Positions 1 to 7,895 of a DNA stretch of 46,181 bases are shown here, in pieces. The notes below the pieces were generated by a model, which saw only the letters and a list, made by a program, of their open reading frames with translations, searched no databases and was not told the origin of the DNA. Source of the DNA: Chloroflexota bacterium (GTDB lineage Bacteria; Chloroflexota; Anaerolineae; Anaerolineales; Villigracilaceae). The first letter of the stretch is position 1; every line of letters begins with the position of its first letter. The stretch covers positions 1-46,181 of the forward strand of contig JACPVB010000130.1 of NCBI GenBank assembly GCA_016191985.1, written 5' to 3'. A program made the position numbers and the translations under genes.

Positions 1-149
1 CAGAATGTTGAATAAAGGAGGTCCTCTGACAAATTTAAATATCTGTCCGTTAATCTCTGAAAGGAGGTGATCTTTATCGAGTAAGTTGATCGTTGTAAGC
101 AAGAAGAGCATCTTCTGTGCCTGCCACAGGGGATGCCCTTTGTTGGAAG
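1..149. other. Left-edge stretch with a full-length Shine-Dalgarno match but no convincing gene
   Basis: Bases 60-72 read AAAGGAGGTGATC, complementary to the usual 3' end of 16S rRNA, yet no normally spaced ATG, GTG or TTG follows. A 21-codon frame (5-70, open to the left edge) ends at a TGA inside this site. The same frame then runs on to 169 and would encode a short Cys-rich peptide with CACHRGC. I recognise neither. The stretch may be the tail of a gene lying left of the window, or a regulatory leader. Confidence 0.3.
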
Positions 150-186
150 ACAGACTTCGGAATTCTTGAAGACTTCCGAAGTCTGT
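150..186 (+). terminator. Rho-independent-like hairpin
   Basis: A perfect 13-bp stem pairs ACAGACTTCGGAA (150-162) with TTCCGAAGTCTGT (174-186) across an 11-nt loop, followed by TTATTTC. It insulates the downstream PHO-box promoter from transcription entering from the left edge. Confidence 0.65.
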
Positions 187-190
187 TTAT

Positions 191-246
191 TTCACAGGTT
201 TTTCACAGGCCTTTCTTGGTGTGTTCACAGCGATGGGTTTTAGAAT
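191..246 (+). promoter_or_regulatory. PHO-box-like direct repeat array with -10 element
   Basis: Four 7-mers sit exactly 11 bp apart: TTCACAG at 191, TTCACAG at 202, degenerate TTCTTGG at 213 and TTCACAG at 224. A -10-like TAGAAT lies at 241-246, 10 bp after the last unit. Eleven-bp direct repeats of this type are how PhoB/PhoP-family response regulators bind (TTMACA-type in Bacillus, GTTCACC-type in actinobacteria). The same array with the same spacing occurs before the VTC gene at 2771-2826. The array is seen directly; phosphate control is inferred. Confidence 0.65.
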
Positions 247-274
247 GATTTTGAATAAAGAAAAGGAGAACCCC

Positions 275-514
275 ATGACACTGAAATTCAAACGTAACCT
301 TCCCCTTGTACTGTTGCTGGTGAGCATCCTGTCTTTTATGGCAGTTGCGATGGGTAACCAGCGCATCATATCCTACACCGTCAATGCGGAGACACTGCGA
401 ACGATGCGACTATCTGCTTATGGCTTTGACCTCAGCGATGACCTTTCGCAACTGGCTGGCTTGTTCGGCACGGATGCTAATTCTGTTGGGGTGGTTGCCA
501 CCGCCCAACCGTAA
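275..514 (+). CDS. Short CotH-like N-terminal fragment (79 aa)
   Basis: The ATG at 275 has AAAGGAGA just upstream and lies about 30 bp after the PHO-box promoter. The protein opens with a basic stretch and one hydrophobic segment (about residues 8-28), then the motif MGNQRIISYT. This matches the start of the full CotH protein at 4673 (IGDMRVIAYT), and a following GFDLSDDLSQL resembles that protein's GFDYANDVTLF. After about 60 residues it diverges and stops. It is most likely a truncated cotH paralogue that kept its promoter and translation signals, or a small membrane-anchored protein derived from one. The kinase domain is entirely absent, so no catalytic role is expected. Confidence 0.55.
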   Translation: MTLKFKRNLPLVLLLVSILSFMAVAMGNQRIISYTVNAETLRTMRLSAYGFDLSDDLSQLAGLFGTDANSVGVVATAQP

Positions 515-552
515 ACTATTCAAATTTTTACCTTATATCGAGTCCAAGCAGC

Positions 553-648
553 AGACCCTAAAGGTTTCCCTTGCAATCGAAAACGAACGTTATACAGAGA
601 TTCTTTGCAAATTTCGTTCCCGGTTTACCGAAAAAACCTTTAGGGTCT
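553..648. repeat. Long-stem inverted-repeat element
   Basis: Fifteen bases at 553-567 (AGACCCTAAAGGTTT) are perfectly complementary to 634-648, with a 66-nt loop and a short T-run after the right arm. It lies between the CotH fragment and the carbohydrate-binding lipoprotein. It could act as a terminator or processing hairpin, or be a miniature dispersed element like others in this window. Confidence 0.6.
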
Positions 649-704
649 TTTACGGAGCAGATATATGGTAGTGAATTCAAAAAATCAAATTGGAGATACA
701 TAAC

Positions 705-2552
705 ATGAAAAAAATAATTACTTCGATTTTACAAATCACTCTGATCGTTGCGCTGGCGGCCTGCTCGGCTGCTTCAGCGGAGGTCACTGATTCGGGGACC
801 ACGTCCCAGGTATCGGCGGGGAGTGAAGCGGAAATCGTCACAACGGATGCGGCAGGCTCAACAGTCGTATCCACGCCGCTATCTGTTAATTACAGCAGCG
901 AAGATTTAAATCCCAGCACCGGGAGTGACAGCATTTCCTACATCCAACTGGAAGGCGATTCCATTCTCTTCGAGGGAACCGGCGCGACGGTGAATGGGAA
1001 TGTGGTCACCATCACAGCGGCTGGGGTGTACAGCTTGAGCGGCGCTTTGCTCGATGGGCAGATCGTTGTGGACACGCAGGATGAGGAAACCGTGACGCTG
1101 ATCCTGAACAGCGTGGATATTACCAGTTCCACGAGTGCGCCGATCTTTGTCCGCAATGCGGATAAGGTGGTGCTGACTCTGGCGGACGGCACTCAAAATT
1201 TCGTCACGGATGGGTCCTCGTATATTTTTGAAAACGCGGAAACAGACGAACCCAATGCCGCGATTTTTAGCAATGACGACCTGACCATTAACGGCAGTGG
1301 GAATGGTTCCCTGACGGTGAATGCAAATTACAACAACGGCATTGCCACCAAAGATGATCTTAAAATTACAAGCGGAGTCATTATCGTACATTCCGTGAAC
1401 GACGGCATCAAAGGCAGGAATTACATTGCCATCAAGGATGGGATGATCACCGTAAATGCGGGCGGTGACGGGTTGCAATCCAATAACGATGAGGATGCCA
1501 CAAAGGGCTATATCCTGATCGAGGGCGGCACGCTGAACATCATCTCAGGCATGGACGGGATTCAAGCTGAAACCAGATTGACGGTCAACACTGGGACGCT
1601 CAACATATCTTCGGGCGGCGGCAGCGTTGTAAATTACGAGTTGGAGGAAAGCGCCAAGGGATTAAAGGCCGGTATGGATGTGACTATCACGGGCGGCACG
1701 TTCAACATTGACTCGGCGGATGATGCCATCCATTCAAACTCCAGCGTCATGATCAATGGCGGTAATATTTTGATCGCCTCCGGTGACGATGGCATTCATG
1801 CCGACGCCACCTTCACGATCAACAACGGAGAGGTCAACATCGCCAAAGCCTATGAAGGCATCGAAAGCGCGATAATCACGATCAACGGCGGAAGCGTCCG
1901 CCTCAACTCCAGCGATGACGGAGTGAACGGCTCGGATGGTTCTTCCAGCGCGGGGCAGCCACAGCAAGGCATGATGGAGTCTGGCAATGCCCATCTTTAT
2001 ATCAACGGCGGGTATCTCTTCGTGGACGCCATCGGCGACGGCATTGACATCAACGGGCCGATTGATATGACCGCCGGGACGGTAATCGTCAACGGCCCCG
2101 TTGAAAACATGAACAGTCCGCTGGATTATTCGAGCGCCTTCAACCTCACCGGCGGTTATCTGCTGGCAGTGGGCAGTTCAGGAATGGCGCAGGCGCCGAG
2201 CGCTTCGTCAACCCAGTATTCCGTGCAGTATGGCTTCGAGTCACAGCAGGCGGCTGGCACGTTGGTTCACATTGAAACGGAAAGCGGAGAGGAGATCCTT
2301 ACCTTCATGCCGACCAAGGCCTATCAATCCGTGGTCTTGTCCTCTCCCGCACTGGCGAACGGTTCCACGTATGTGATTTACAGCGGCGGAAGTTCCAGCG
2401 GCGCGGCGGTTGACGGGTTGTATTCCGATGGAACATACACAGCCGGGACTCAAATTGCCAGCTTTTCAATTTCAAGCATGGTGACCACCGCAGGCACAAC
2501 CGGCGGCGGCTTCCCAGGCGGTGGACCGGGCGGGGGCAGGCCTCACCCGTAA
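705..2552 (+). CDS. Cthe_2159-type carbohydrate-binding lipoprotein
   Basis: The start is the ATG at 705, preceded by GGAGA (692-696); an in-frame TTG at 690 is less likely. The 615-residue product has a lipoprotein signal (lipobox LAAC, Cys near residue 20), so it should be exported and lipid-anchored. From about residue 100 to 480 it is built of repeating short beta-strand turns (ITGGTFNIDSADDAIHSNSS, INGGNILIASGDDGIHAD, GDGIDINGPIDMTAGTVIVN), typical of the right-handed parallel beta-helix of the Cthe_2159 family. The founding member of that family binds cellulose and pectin-like polymers. The C-terminus ends in a Gly/Pro-rich tail. The family commonly neighbours CotH, VTC and DUF4956 genes, as here. 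Ligand unknown; family call firm. Confidence 0.85.
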   Translation: MKKIITSILQITLIVALAACSAASAEVTDSGTTSQVSAGSEAEIVTTDAAGSTVVSTPLSVNYSSEDLNPSTGSDSISYIQLEGDSILFEGTGATVNGNVVTITAAGVYSLSGALLDGQIVVDTQDEETVTLILNSVDITSSTSAPIFVRNADKVVLTLADGTQNFVTDGSSYIFENAETDEPNAAIFSNDDLTINGSGNGSLTVNANYNNGIATKDDLKITSGVIIVHSVNDGIKGRNYIAIKDGMITVNAGGDGLQSNNDEDATKGYILIEGGTLNIISGMDGIQAETRLTVNTGTLNISSGGGSVVNYELEESAKGLKAGMDVTITGGTFNIDSADDAIHSNSSVMINGGNILIASGDDGIHADATFTINNGEVNIAKAYEGIESAIITINGGSVRLNSSDDGVNGSDGSSSAGQPQQGMMESGNAHLYINGGYLFVDAIGDGIDINGPIDMTAGTVIVNGPVENMNSPLDYSSAFNLTGGYLLAVGSSGMAQAPSASSTQYSVQYGFESQQAAGTLVHIETESGEEILTFMPTKAYQSVVLSSPALANGSTYVIYSGGSSSGAAVDGLYSDGTYTAGTQIASFSISSMVTTAGTTGGGFPGGGPGGGRPHP

Positions 2553-2565
2553 GTTAAAGGAAAAA

Positions 2566-2672
2566 TCCGTGATTGTCCGTGGCTTCCGTGTATAAAAAGT
2601 TTTATCCTAAAATTGCTCCCGTCGCCGTCCTTAGCGAAGCATCCCCGTGGGACGGCGGCGGGGACGCCGCCT
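2566..2672. repeat. Dispersed-repeat debris between genes
   Basis: The stretch holds ATCCGTG/TCCGTGG/TCCGTGTA words around 2568-2595, related to those inside the MITE-like element near 34715-34790. A GC-rich block at 2625-2672 contains GGGACGGCGG and GGGACGCCGCC. No coding frame is credible. Together with the terminator and PHO box it fills the 306-nt gap before the VTC gene. Confidence 0.4.
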
Positions 2673-2725
2673 TGAGCATAATATTCAGATAGCTATTAAA
2701 CCCAAACAGCCAATTTTTTAAACGC

Positions 2726-2756
2726 AAATACCTTCCTCGGTTTGAGGAAGGTATTT
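2726..2756 (+). terminator. Rho-independent terminator after the lipoprotein gene
   Basis: A 13-bp perfect stem AAATACCTTCCTC / GAGGAAGGTATTT with a 5-nt loop (GGTTT) is followed by a T-run. It ends the upstream transcript and is followed at once by the second PHO-box promoter. Confidence 0.85.
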
Positions 2757-2770
2757 TTTATCCATCGTAC

Positions 2771-2826
2771 TTCTCAACGATTTCACAGCTTTTTCTTGGT
2801 TTCTTCACAGTCATTAAACCTACAAT
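2771..2826 (+). promoter_or_regulatory. PHO-box-like array driving the polyphosphate polymerase gene
   Basis: Four units sit on an exact 11-bp period: TTCTCAA at 2771, TTCACAG at 2782, TTCTTGG at 2793 and TTCACAG at 2804. A -10-like TACAAT lies at 2821-2826, again 10 bp after the last unit. The third unit is degenerate in the same way as at 213. Placing it before a VTC polyphosphate polymerase makes phosphate-responsive control by a PhoB/PhoP-type regulator a reasonable inference. Confidence 0.7.
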
Positions 2827-2858
2827 AACTTCGCATCAATCAATTGTTAAGGAAACCC

Positions 2859-3632
2859 ATGTCCAATCTCAGTCACACCATTCGGCGGTTCAACCGCTTC
2901 GAGCTGAAATACTTCATCACTCTCAAACAGGCGGAACTGTTCAAGAAAGCCCTGCTCGCCTATCTGCTTGCAGATGAGCACGGCAATGGCAATGGACATT
3001 ATCCGCTTGCCAGCCTGTATTACGACTCTCCCGATTTCCGCTGCTATTGGGAAAAAGTAGACGGGGTCAGATTCCGCCGAAAACTGCGCATTCGCCGCTA
3101 TGAGTGTGATGCGCCACTGACGAAGGATACGCCCGTCTTCGTGGAGATCAAACAGCGGCTGGACCGCGTCACCCAGAAACGCCGCATCATCCTCCCTTAT
3201 GGCGACGCGCTGCGTCTCTGCAATGACCGTCAATACCCCGAAGATGTCGCACCCGACGATAAGGCAGTCCTTGATGAAATCTACTCTTATCTCTGGCAAT
3301 ACAACCTGCGCCCGGTCAGCATCGTCCGCTACGAGCGGCAGGCCTTCATCGGCACAGATTATGACATCGGCCTGCGCGTGACCTTCGATACCTCGCTTTC
3401 GTATCAGGCCCATCAACTGGCGCTGCACGAGGAAGCCTCCAACCTACCCATGCTTTCACCGGACCGCATGGTGATGGAGATCAAGGTCAATGAGCGCATT
3501 CCCTACTGGCTGACGGAAATGATCGCGGCTCACAACTTGAAAATGATCCGCATCAGCAAATATTGCCGCAGCATTGAAATGGCAAACGGCTGGGCCTCGA
3601 AATTTTCACAGTATGCGCTGGCTTCAATTTAG
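2859..3632 (+). CDS. VTC-domain polyphosphate polymerase
   Basis: The start is the ATG at 2859 after AAGGAA; an in-frame TTG at 2844 is less likely. The 257-residue soluble protein is a single VTC domain, the tunnel fold of yeast Vtc4 that builds polyphosphate from ATP. Visible signatures are RFELKYF (about 13-19), YYDSPDF, the basic strand RFRRKLRIRRYE, FVEIKQRLDRVTQKRR, IVRYERQAF, RVTFDTSLSY and MVMEIKV. These supply the inward-facing Arg/Lys and the metal-binding Glu residues expected of an active enzyme. It lies between a PHO box and a DUF4956 membrane protein, followed by CotH, which is a recurrent bacterial gene set. Whether the product is intracellular polyphosphate or a surface modification is not known. 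Confidence 0.88.
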   Translation: MSNLSHTIRRFNRFELKYFITLKQAELFKKALLAYLLADEHGNGNGHYPLASLYYDSPDFRCYWEKVDGVRFRRKLRIRRYECDAPLTKDTPVFVEIKQRLDRVTQKRRIILPYGDALRLCNDRQYPEDVAPDDKAVLDEIYSYLWQYNLRPVSIVRYERQAFIGTDYDIGLRVTFDTSLSYQAHQLALHEEASNLPMLSPDRMVMEIKVNERIPYWLTEMIAAHNLKMIRISKYCRSIEMANGWASKFSQYALASI

Positions 3633-3699
3633 CGTACCGCAAGATAAATCTTGCGCATTAAAGGCGACATGATGAAGTTTAAAAAATAAATACCGTAAC

Positions 3700-3784
3700 C
3701 ATGTCACCCTGAGCGGAGCGAAGGGTCTCTACGCCAGCATCCGAGACCCTTCAGTCGCAAAGAACGCTCCCTCAGGGTGACATG
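3700..3784. repeat. Palindromic dispersed repeat (CATGTCACCCTGAG type)
   Basis: The left end CATGTCACCCT (3700-3710) mirrors GGGTGACATG (3775-3784), with GGGTCTC / GAGACCC words inside, giving a long imperfect hairpin of 85 nt. Part of the same family (CTCAGGGTGACATG) lies at 6318-6330. It separates the VTC and DUF4956 genes. Confidence 0.7.
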
Positions 3785-3866
3785 TACTTTGAAATAAGAT
3801 TACAACATTAATTTCTTAAATTCCATGATGTCGCGGTATTTACTACAAGTTATCAAGGAGAACACA

Positions 3867-4547
3867 ATGGATATTTTCAACTTTCAGGATTTGACCGGGG
3901 AATTCTCGGTGCTCGACATCGTCATTGTCATGGCGCTGAGTTTCATTTTGAGCGCCTTCATCGGCTGGATCTACAAGATCACCCATCGCGGCACATCGTA
4001 CACACAGAGCTTTGTATTCACTCTGGTCATCAACGGCATGGTCGTGGCGCTGGTGATGATGATCGTCGGCTCGAACATTGCGCGGGCGTTCTCACTCGTC
4101 GGCGCGCTATCCATCATCCGCTTCCGAAACGCGGTTAAGGAAACACGCGACGTGGGCTTCATCTTTTTCACCATGGCAATCGGCATGGCAATCGGGACAA
4201 AGTTTTATCTACTGGCCGTGGCCGGGGCGGTGGTCATCAGCTTGATGATCCTGGTCATGATGCGCTTCGACTGGTACGCGCGTGACATGGCCAGCCAAAT
4301 CCTGCGTGTACAGGTCCCAAATGGGATGCCCTTCGATACACTCTTCGACGCGCCCTTCGTCAAATACACCAGCACCTCCGAACTCATCAGCGTGGACACC
4401 GTCCACAGCGGCATGTTGACCGAATTGACATACAGCATCGGTCTCAAGAAATCCAACCGGGTGCAGGAATTCCTTTCTGAAATCCGCAACCTGAACGGCA
4501 ACAACAAGGTCACACTCATCGCAGGCTACAACAGCACAGATTTGTAA
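3867..4547 (+). CDS. DUF4956 integral membrane protein
   Basis: The start is the ATG at 3867 with AAGGAG six bases upstream. The 226-residue product has four likely membrane spans: about residues 15-37, 52-72, 76-92 and 105-140 (the last possibly split). A conserved cytosolic-loop motif GALSIIRFRNAVKETRD joins the second and third blocks, followed by a soluble C-terminal domain of about 85 residues. This pattern is the DUF4956 family, which almost always travels with VTC and CotH genes. By analogy with the membrane subunits of the yeast VTC complex it could anchor the polymerase or conduct its product, but this is inference. No promoter is evident directly upstream. Confidence 0.8.
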   Translation: MDIFNFQDLTGEFSVLDIVIVMALSFILSAFIGWIYKITHRGTSYTQSFVFTLVINGMVVALVMMIVGSNIARAFSLVGALSIIRFRNAVKETRDVGFIFFTMAIGMAIGTKFYLLAVAGAVVISLMILVMMRFDWYARDMASQILRVQVPNGMPFDTLFDAPFVKYTSTSELISVDTVHSGMLTELTYSIGLKKSNRVQEFLSEIRNLNGNNKVTLIAGYNSTDL

Positions 4548-4562
4548 TTCCCCTGGGGTTTT

Positions 4563-4651
4563 CGTAGTGACGGTTCCTGCCTCACCCAGCAGGAAATGTA
4601 TCCCTCGCTTTCTCCATCCCCTCCCCAGTTAAACCGTCACTACGTTTTTTT
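4563..4651. repeat. Inverted-repeat element with trailing T-run
   Basis: CGTAGTGACGGTT (4563-4575) pairs perfectly with AACCGTCACTACG (4632-4644) and is followed by seven T residues. An inner small stem CCTGC/GCAGG lies at about 4576-4593. It may act as a terminator between DUF4956 and cotH on the + strand while being a miniature dispersed element in origin. Confidence 0.65.
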
Positions 4652-4672
4652 ACTCTGACAAGAAAGGATTTT

Positions 4673-6199
4673 ATGAGCATTAACTTTAGACGCAATTACC
4701 CGATCATCATTCTTGTGATCGCTTTGTTGTCCGTCCTCACGTTTGCCATTGGGGATATGCGTGTGATTGCGTACACCTCCTCAAATGGCACAGCAACTAC
4801 AACGGGCGAAAAAAATGGGTTTGATTACGCAAACGACGTGACCCTATTCGACGATACTCTCGTTCATGAAATTCAAGTCCTTATGGATGACGAGCAATAC
4901 GATGAAATGGTCGGCACCTATCAAGAGACCGGTTTGAAGGAATATTTCAAAGTGGATGTCATCATCGATGGGGTGCGGATCAACGATGTGGGCATTCGCT
5001 TAAAAGGAAACGCTTCGCTTCGTACCGCGCTGGGAGGTGGGATGGGCTTCGGCGGCAATAATCGCCCCGACAACGCTCAACCGCCCGAAGGCTTTGTCCC
5101 TGGCGAAAGGCCGCAAATGCCAGAGGGAGCTGTCCCCGCAGAAATGCCGCAGATGGGAGAAAACTTCCAGATGCCCGAAGCAGGCCAGGGTCCGGGAGGA
5201 GGCGGGATGCGGCAGGAAGCATCCTCAGACCAGGTCAAAATCCCATTCATGATTAAGCTCGATGAGTATGTGGATGGGCAGACTTATCAAGGCTACACCA
5301 ATCTCTCCATCCGCAACTATGGCACATCCTACGATGAAGCGCTGCTTCAGGAGCCCATCACGAATTTGGCTGCGCAACTCTCTGGCATCCCTGCCACAGA
5401 CACGGCCTACACAGGTTTCAGATTCAACGATGAGGAGGAAAAATTTTATGTGGTATCCGAACTGGTGAACGAGGAATATCTTGAAAAATATTTCGAGAAC
5501 ACAGACGGCATTTTATACAAAGCTGAAGTCGGCTCAACGCTACGCTATGTGGACGAAGACCCCAGCAGTTATGCGGACAGCTTCACCCAGCAAACCCGCG
5601 TCAACGACGCTGACCTGCTGCCGTTGATCAACTTCATGCGTTTCCTCGATCAATCGGACGATGAAACTTTTGAAAAAGAATTGCCAAATTATTTGGATGT
5701 GGACTCGTTCGCAAGCTACCTCGCCGTCAACGCCGTAGTCGTCAATACCGACTCGATGCTTGGCATGAACAACAACTACTATCTTTATTACGATGAGGAA
5801 ACCGAACGATTTACTATTTTGATGTGGGATGCCAATGAAAGTTTTGGAAAACTTGGCGGCAGCACCACGTACGACATTTCCCTGACGAATACCCAGCAAA
5901 ACGGCGGCCCCGGCGGGCGAGGCATGGGCGGCGGACAGAACGCGCTCCTCTCCCGCTTTATGGAAAACGCGACCTTCAAAGCCTTGTACGAAGAAAAGGT
6001 GCGCGAGGTTTATGAAGCGGCATTTGCCAGCAACAGCATGACGGAAAAGATCGAAGAATATTCAGAACTGATCCATTCCGTCAACGATGAACGCAGCCTC
6101 GTGGATCTGGATGCCTACGATCAGGCTGTTGAAAAAATGCTAACCTTCATCAGCCAGCGCGCGGCATACCTGAAGACAACCGAAGTAATTGCAAAATGA
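4673..6199 (+). CDS. CotH-family protein kinase, membrane-anchored
   Basis: The ATG at 4673 follows AAAGGA. The 508-residue protein has a basic N-terminus and one hydrophobic segment (about 8-27), giving a signal anchor, so the rest is probably extracytoplasmic. A CotH domain follows. Near residue 100 is GIRLKGNAS, then a Pro/Met/Gly-rich insert (about 122-185). Next come IPFMIKLDEYV, NYGTSYDEALLQEPI and the metal-site region LMWDANESFGKLGG near 385-400, with another Gly-rich loop after it. Known CotH proteins phosphorylate secreted structural proteins. The neighbouring VTC/DUF4956/Cthe_2159 genes suggest joint action on surface components. Substrates are unknown; the Cthe_2159 lipoprotein is a candidate. 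Confidence 0.85.
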   Translation: MSINFRRNYPIIILVIALLSVLTFAIGDMRVIAYTSSNGTATTTGEKNGFDYANDVTLFDDTLVHEIQVLMDDEQYDEMVGTYQETGLKEYFKVDVIIDGVRINDVGIRLKGNASLRTALGGGMGFGGNNRPDNAQPPEGFVPGERPQMPEGAVPAEMPQMGENFQMPEAGQGPGGGGMRQEASSDQVKIPFMIKLDEYVDGQTYQGYTNLSIRNYGTSYDEALLQEPITNLAAQLSGIPATDTAYTGFRFNDEEEKFYVVSELVNEEYLEKYFENTDGILYKAEVGSTLRYVDEDPSSYADSFTQQTRVNDADLLPLINFMRFLDQSDDETFEKELPNYLDVDSFASYLAVNAVVVNTDSMLGMNNNYYLYYDEETERFTILMWDANESFGKLGGSTTYDISLTNTQQNGGPGGRGMGGGQNALLSRFMENATFKALYEEKVREVYEAAFASNSMTEKIEEYSELIHSVNDERSLVDLDAYDQAVEKMLTFISQRAAYLKTTEVIAK

Positions 6200-6224
6200 T
6201 CGACGGCCCCAACATAAAACAACC

Positions 6225-6326
6225 ATGAAAACAAAATTCACTACCATCCTATTCATCGTATTTGCTCTCACACTCGGCGCATGTGGCGCGGAGTTTACCC
6301 TGAGCCTGTCAAAGTGCTCAGGGTGA
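6225..6326 (+). pseudogene. Lipoprotein gene cut short by a dispersed repeat
   Basis: The ATG at 6225 opens a 33-codon frame with a textbook lipoprotein signal (MKTKFTTILFIVFALTLGAC). Two codons after the lipobox Cys the sequence becomes the dispersed word CCTGAGCCTGTCAAAG...CTCAGGGTGACATG and hits a TGA within that repeat. No mature domain remains. This looks like the surviving 5' end of a gene whose body was replaced by repeat DNA. Confidence 0.6.
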
Positions 6327-6334
6327 CATGGCTA

Positions 6335-6376
6335 AAAGCAAATCCCTTGCCATTTTTATGACAGGGGATTTGCTTT
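6335..6376. terminator. Bidirectional terminator between convergent genes
   Basis: AAAGCAAATCCC (6335-6346) pairs perfectly with GGGATTTGCTTT (6365-6376) across an 18-nt loop. It lies between the + strand cotH region and the end of the - strand xylose operon (xylB stop at 6401), so it can serve both. Confidence 0.7.
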
Positions 6377-6400
6377 ATTCAAAGTGGCATTCGAGGCGTA

Positions 6401-7891
6401 TTACACTTCAGTGGCATCAAACGTAGGTTTGAGCGCTGGATATAACTCCCGATACAAGGGATACAACTTGTTATAAGTTTCCAGGTTTTTACCCGGGGCA
6501 GTACTGCCAATAATTTGTATTGTCGCATCGCAAGCGGACTCCACACTTTGGAATACGCCCGCGCCTGTGGCCGCCAGGAGAGCCGCGCCATACGCTGCGC
6601 CTTCCGTGGTATTGACGGTGACGATCTCCGCCTGCAACACATCCGCCAGAATTTGCCGCCAAAGCGGGCTGCGCGCGCCGCCTCCCGTCACACGCACCTG
6701 AGTGACATTTTTCAGCCCTGCATTTTTCATTAGCTCAAAACTATCCCGCAAACCAAAAGACACACCTTCCAACACAGAGCGTGTCAAATGCGCCAGCCAG
6801 TGACGCACCGTCAACCCAATAAAAGCGCCCCGCGCCAACGGATCGGGGTGCGGAGTACGTTCGCCAGTGAGATATGGAAGGAAGAATAACCCGTCACTGC
6901 CTGCTGGAATATTTGCAGCCGGTGCGAGCAACGTGTCGTAATCGGTATTCGCAGCGAAGGTATCGCGATGCCAGCGCAAGCTGCCCGCCGCCGAGAGCAT
7001 CACGCCCATCAAATGCCATTTGCCCGGCACAGAATGACAAAAGGCATGCAGGCGTCCTTCGGGTTCAATGGAAGGAGAATCCGTTGTGGCAAAGACCACA
7101 CCCGATGTTCCCAAGCTGATAGAGACTACTCCAGCGCGGACGGCCCCCGTGCCCACCGCGCTGGCGGCCTGATCTCCACCGCCGCCGAAGACGGGTATCC
7201 CTGCCGGCAGGCCAAGCTGCTGCGCGGCAGCCTCGGTCAACTCACCGGTGACATCCGTCCCTTCACCGGTGGGAGGCAGGTATGCGGCTGGAATATCAAG
7301 CGCGGACAAAACCTCTGCCGACCAATCACGTTTTGCCAAATCAAACAGGATCGTCCCCGCGCCATCGGCTTTGTCCATGCCAAACTTGCCTGTCAATTTA
7401 TAGCGGACATAATCCTTCGGCAAAAGGATATGGCGTGTGCGTTCCCAAATTTCAGGCTCATGCTCCTGCACCCATAGGATTTTGGGAGCGGTAAACCCTG
7501 TCAGCGCATTGTTGCCGGTGATTTGGATCAACCTCTCCCGTCCGAGTTTGAGGCGAATGGCGTCACATTGCGGGCCAGTGCGCTGGTCGTTCCACAAGAT
7601 CGCGGGGCGCAGCACATCGCCTTTTTCATCCAATAAAACCAGCCCGTGCATTTGACCAGTTAATCCGATCCCTTTGACCTGCGTGGAATCTGCACTCGTT
7701 TTCTTTAACACCTCGCGAATGCTTTCCAGGGTCCCACGCCACCACAAGGATGGATCCTGTTCGCTCCACAAGGGCTGTGGAGTTTCGTAGGAATATTCGC
7801 TCGAAGCCACGCCCAGCACCTTGCCTTCTTCATCCATAAGGAGGGCTTTGGTGGCGGTTGTTGATGAATCGATGCCGATAAAATAAGCCAT
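6401..7891 (-). CDS. xylB: Xylulokinase
   Basis: The 496-residue FGGY-family sugar kinase phosphorylates D-xylulose to xylulose 5-phosphate, the entry to the pentose phosphate pathway. The N-terminal ATPase motif GIDSSTTATKALL, the substrate-side sequence GLTGQMHGLVLLD, WNDQRTGPQC and the catalytic region GGGGDQAASAVG (Asp240, matching Asp233 of E. coli XylB) are present, as is the C-terminal GGGARSPLWRQILADV signature. Length and order fit the family. The start ATG at 7891 has GGAG upstream and lies 4 nt after the stop of the DUF4380-like gene, so the two are co-transcribed. It is the last gene of the locus. The cytosolic location and role are well supported by xylA and xylFGH nearby. Confidence 0.95.
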   Translation of the reverse strand: MAYFIGIDSSTTATKALLMDEEGKVLGVASSEYSYETPQPLWSEQDPSLWWRGTLESIREVLKKTSADSTQVKGIGLTGQMHGLVLLDEKGDVLRPAILWNDQRTGPQCDAIRLKLGRERLIQITGNNALTGFTAPKILWVQEHEPEIWERTRHILLPKDYVRYKLTGKFGMDKADGAGTILFDLAKRDWSAEVLSALDIPAAYLPPTGEGTDVTGELTEAAAQQLGLPAGIPVFGGGGDQAASAVGTGAVRAGVVSISLGTSGVVFATTDSPSIEPEGRLHAFCHSVPGKWHLMGVMLSAAGSLRWHRDTFAANTDYDTLLAPAANIPAGSDGLFFLPYLTGERTPHPDPLARGAFIGLTVRHWLAHLTRSVLEGVSFGLRDSFELMKNAGLKNVTQVRVTGGGARSPLWRQILADVLQAEIVTVNTTEGAAYGAALLAATGAGVFQSVESACDATIQIIGSTAPGKNLETYNKLYPLYRELYPALKPTFDATEV

Positions 7892-7895
7892 TGCG

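Noticed and set aside
5..169. Frame with an in-frame TGA at 68-70 that continues into a Cys-rich peptide, possible selenocysteine or readthrough
   Set aside because: No selenocysteine-type stem-loop follows the TGA, the TGA sits in a Shine-Dalgarno-like site, and the peptide tail runs into a terminator stem.
191..230. TTCACAG direct repeats as a CRISPR-like array
   Set aside because: Units of 7 bp at 11-bp spacing with 4-bp gaps cannot be repeat-spacer units; the promoter reading fits both copies.
345..671. Overlapping + strand frame across the CotH fragment and the inverted-repeat element
   Set aside because: It reads a different frame of the CotH fragment, crosses a palindromic repeat and has no ribosome site or recognisable domain.
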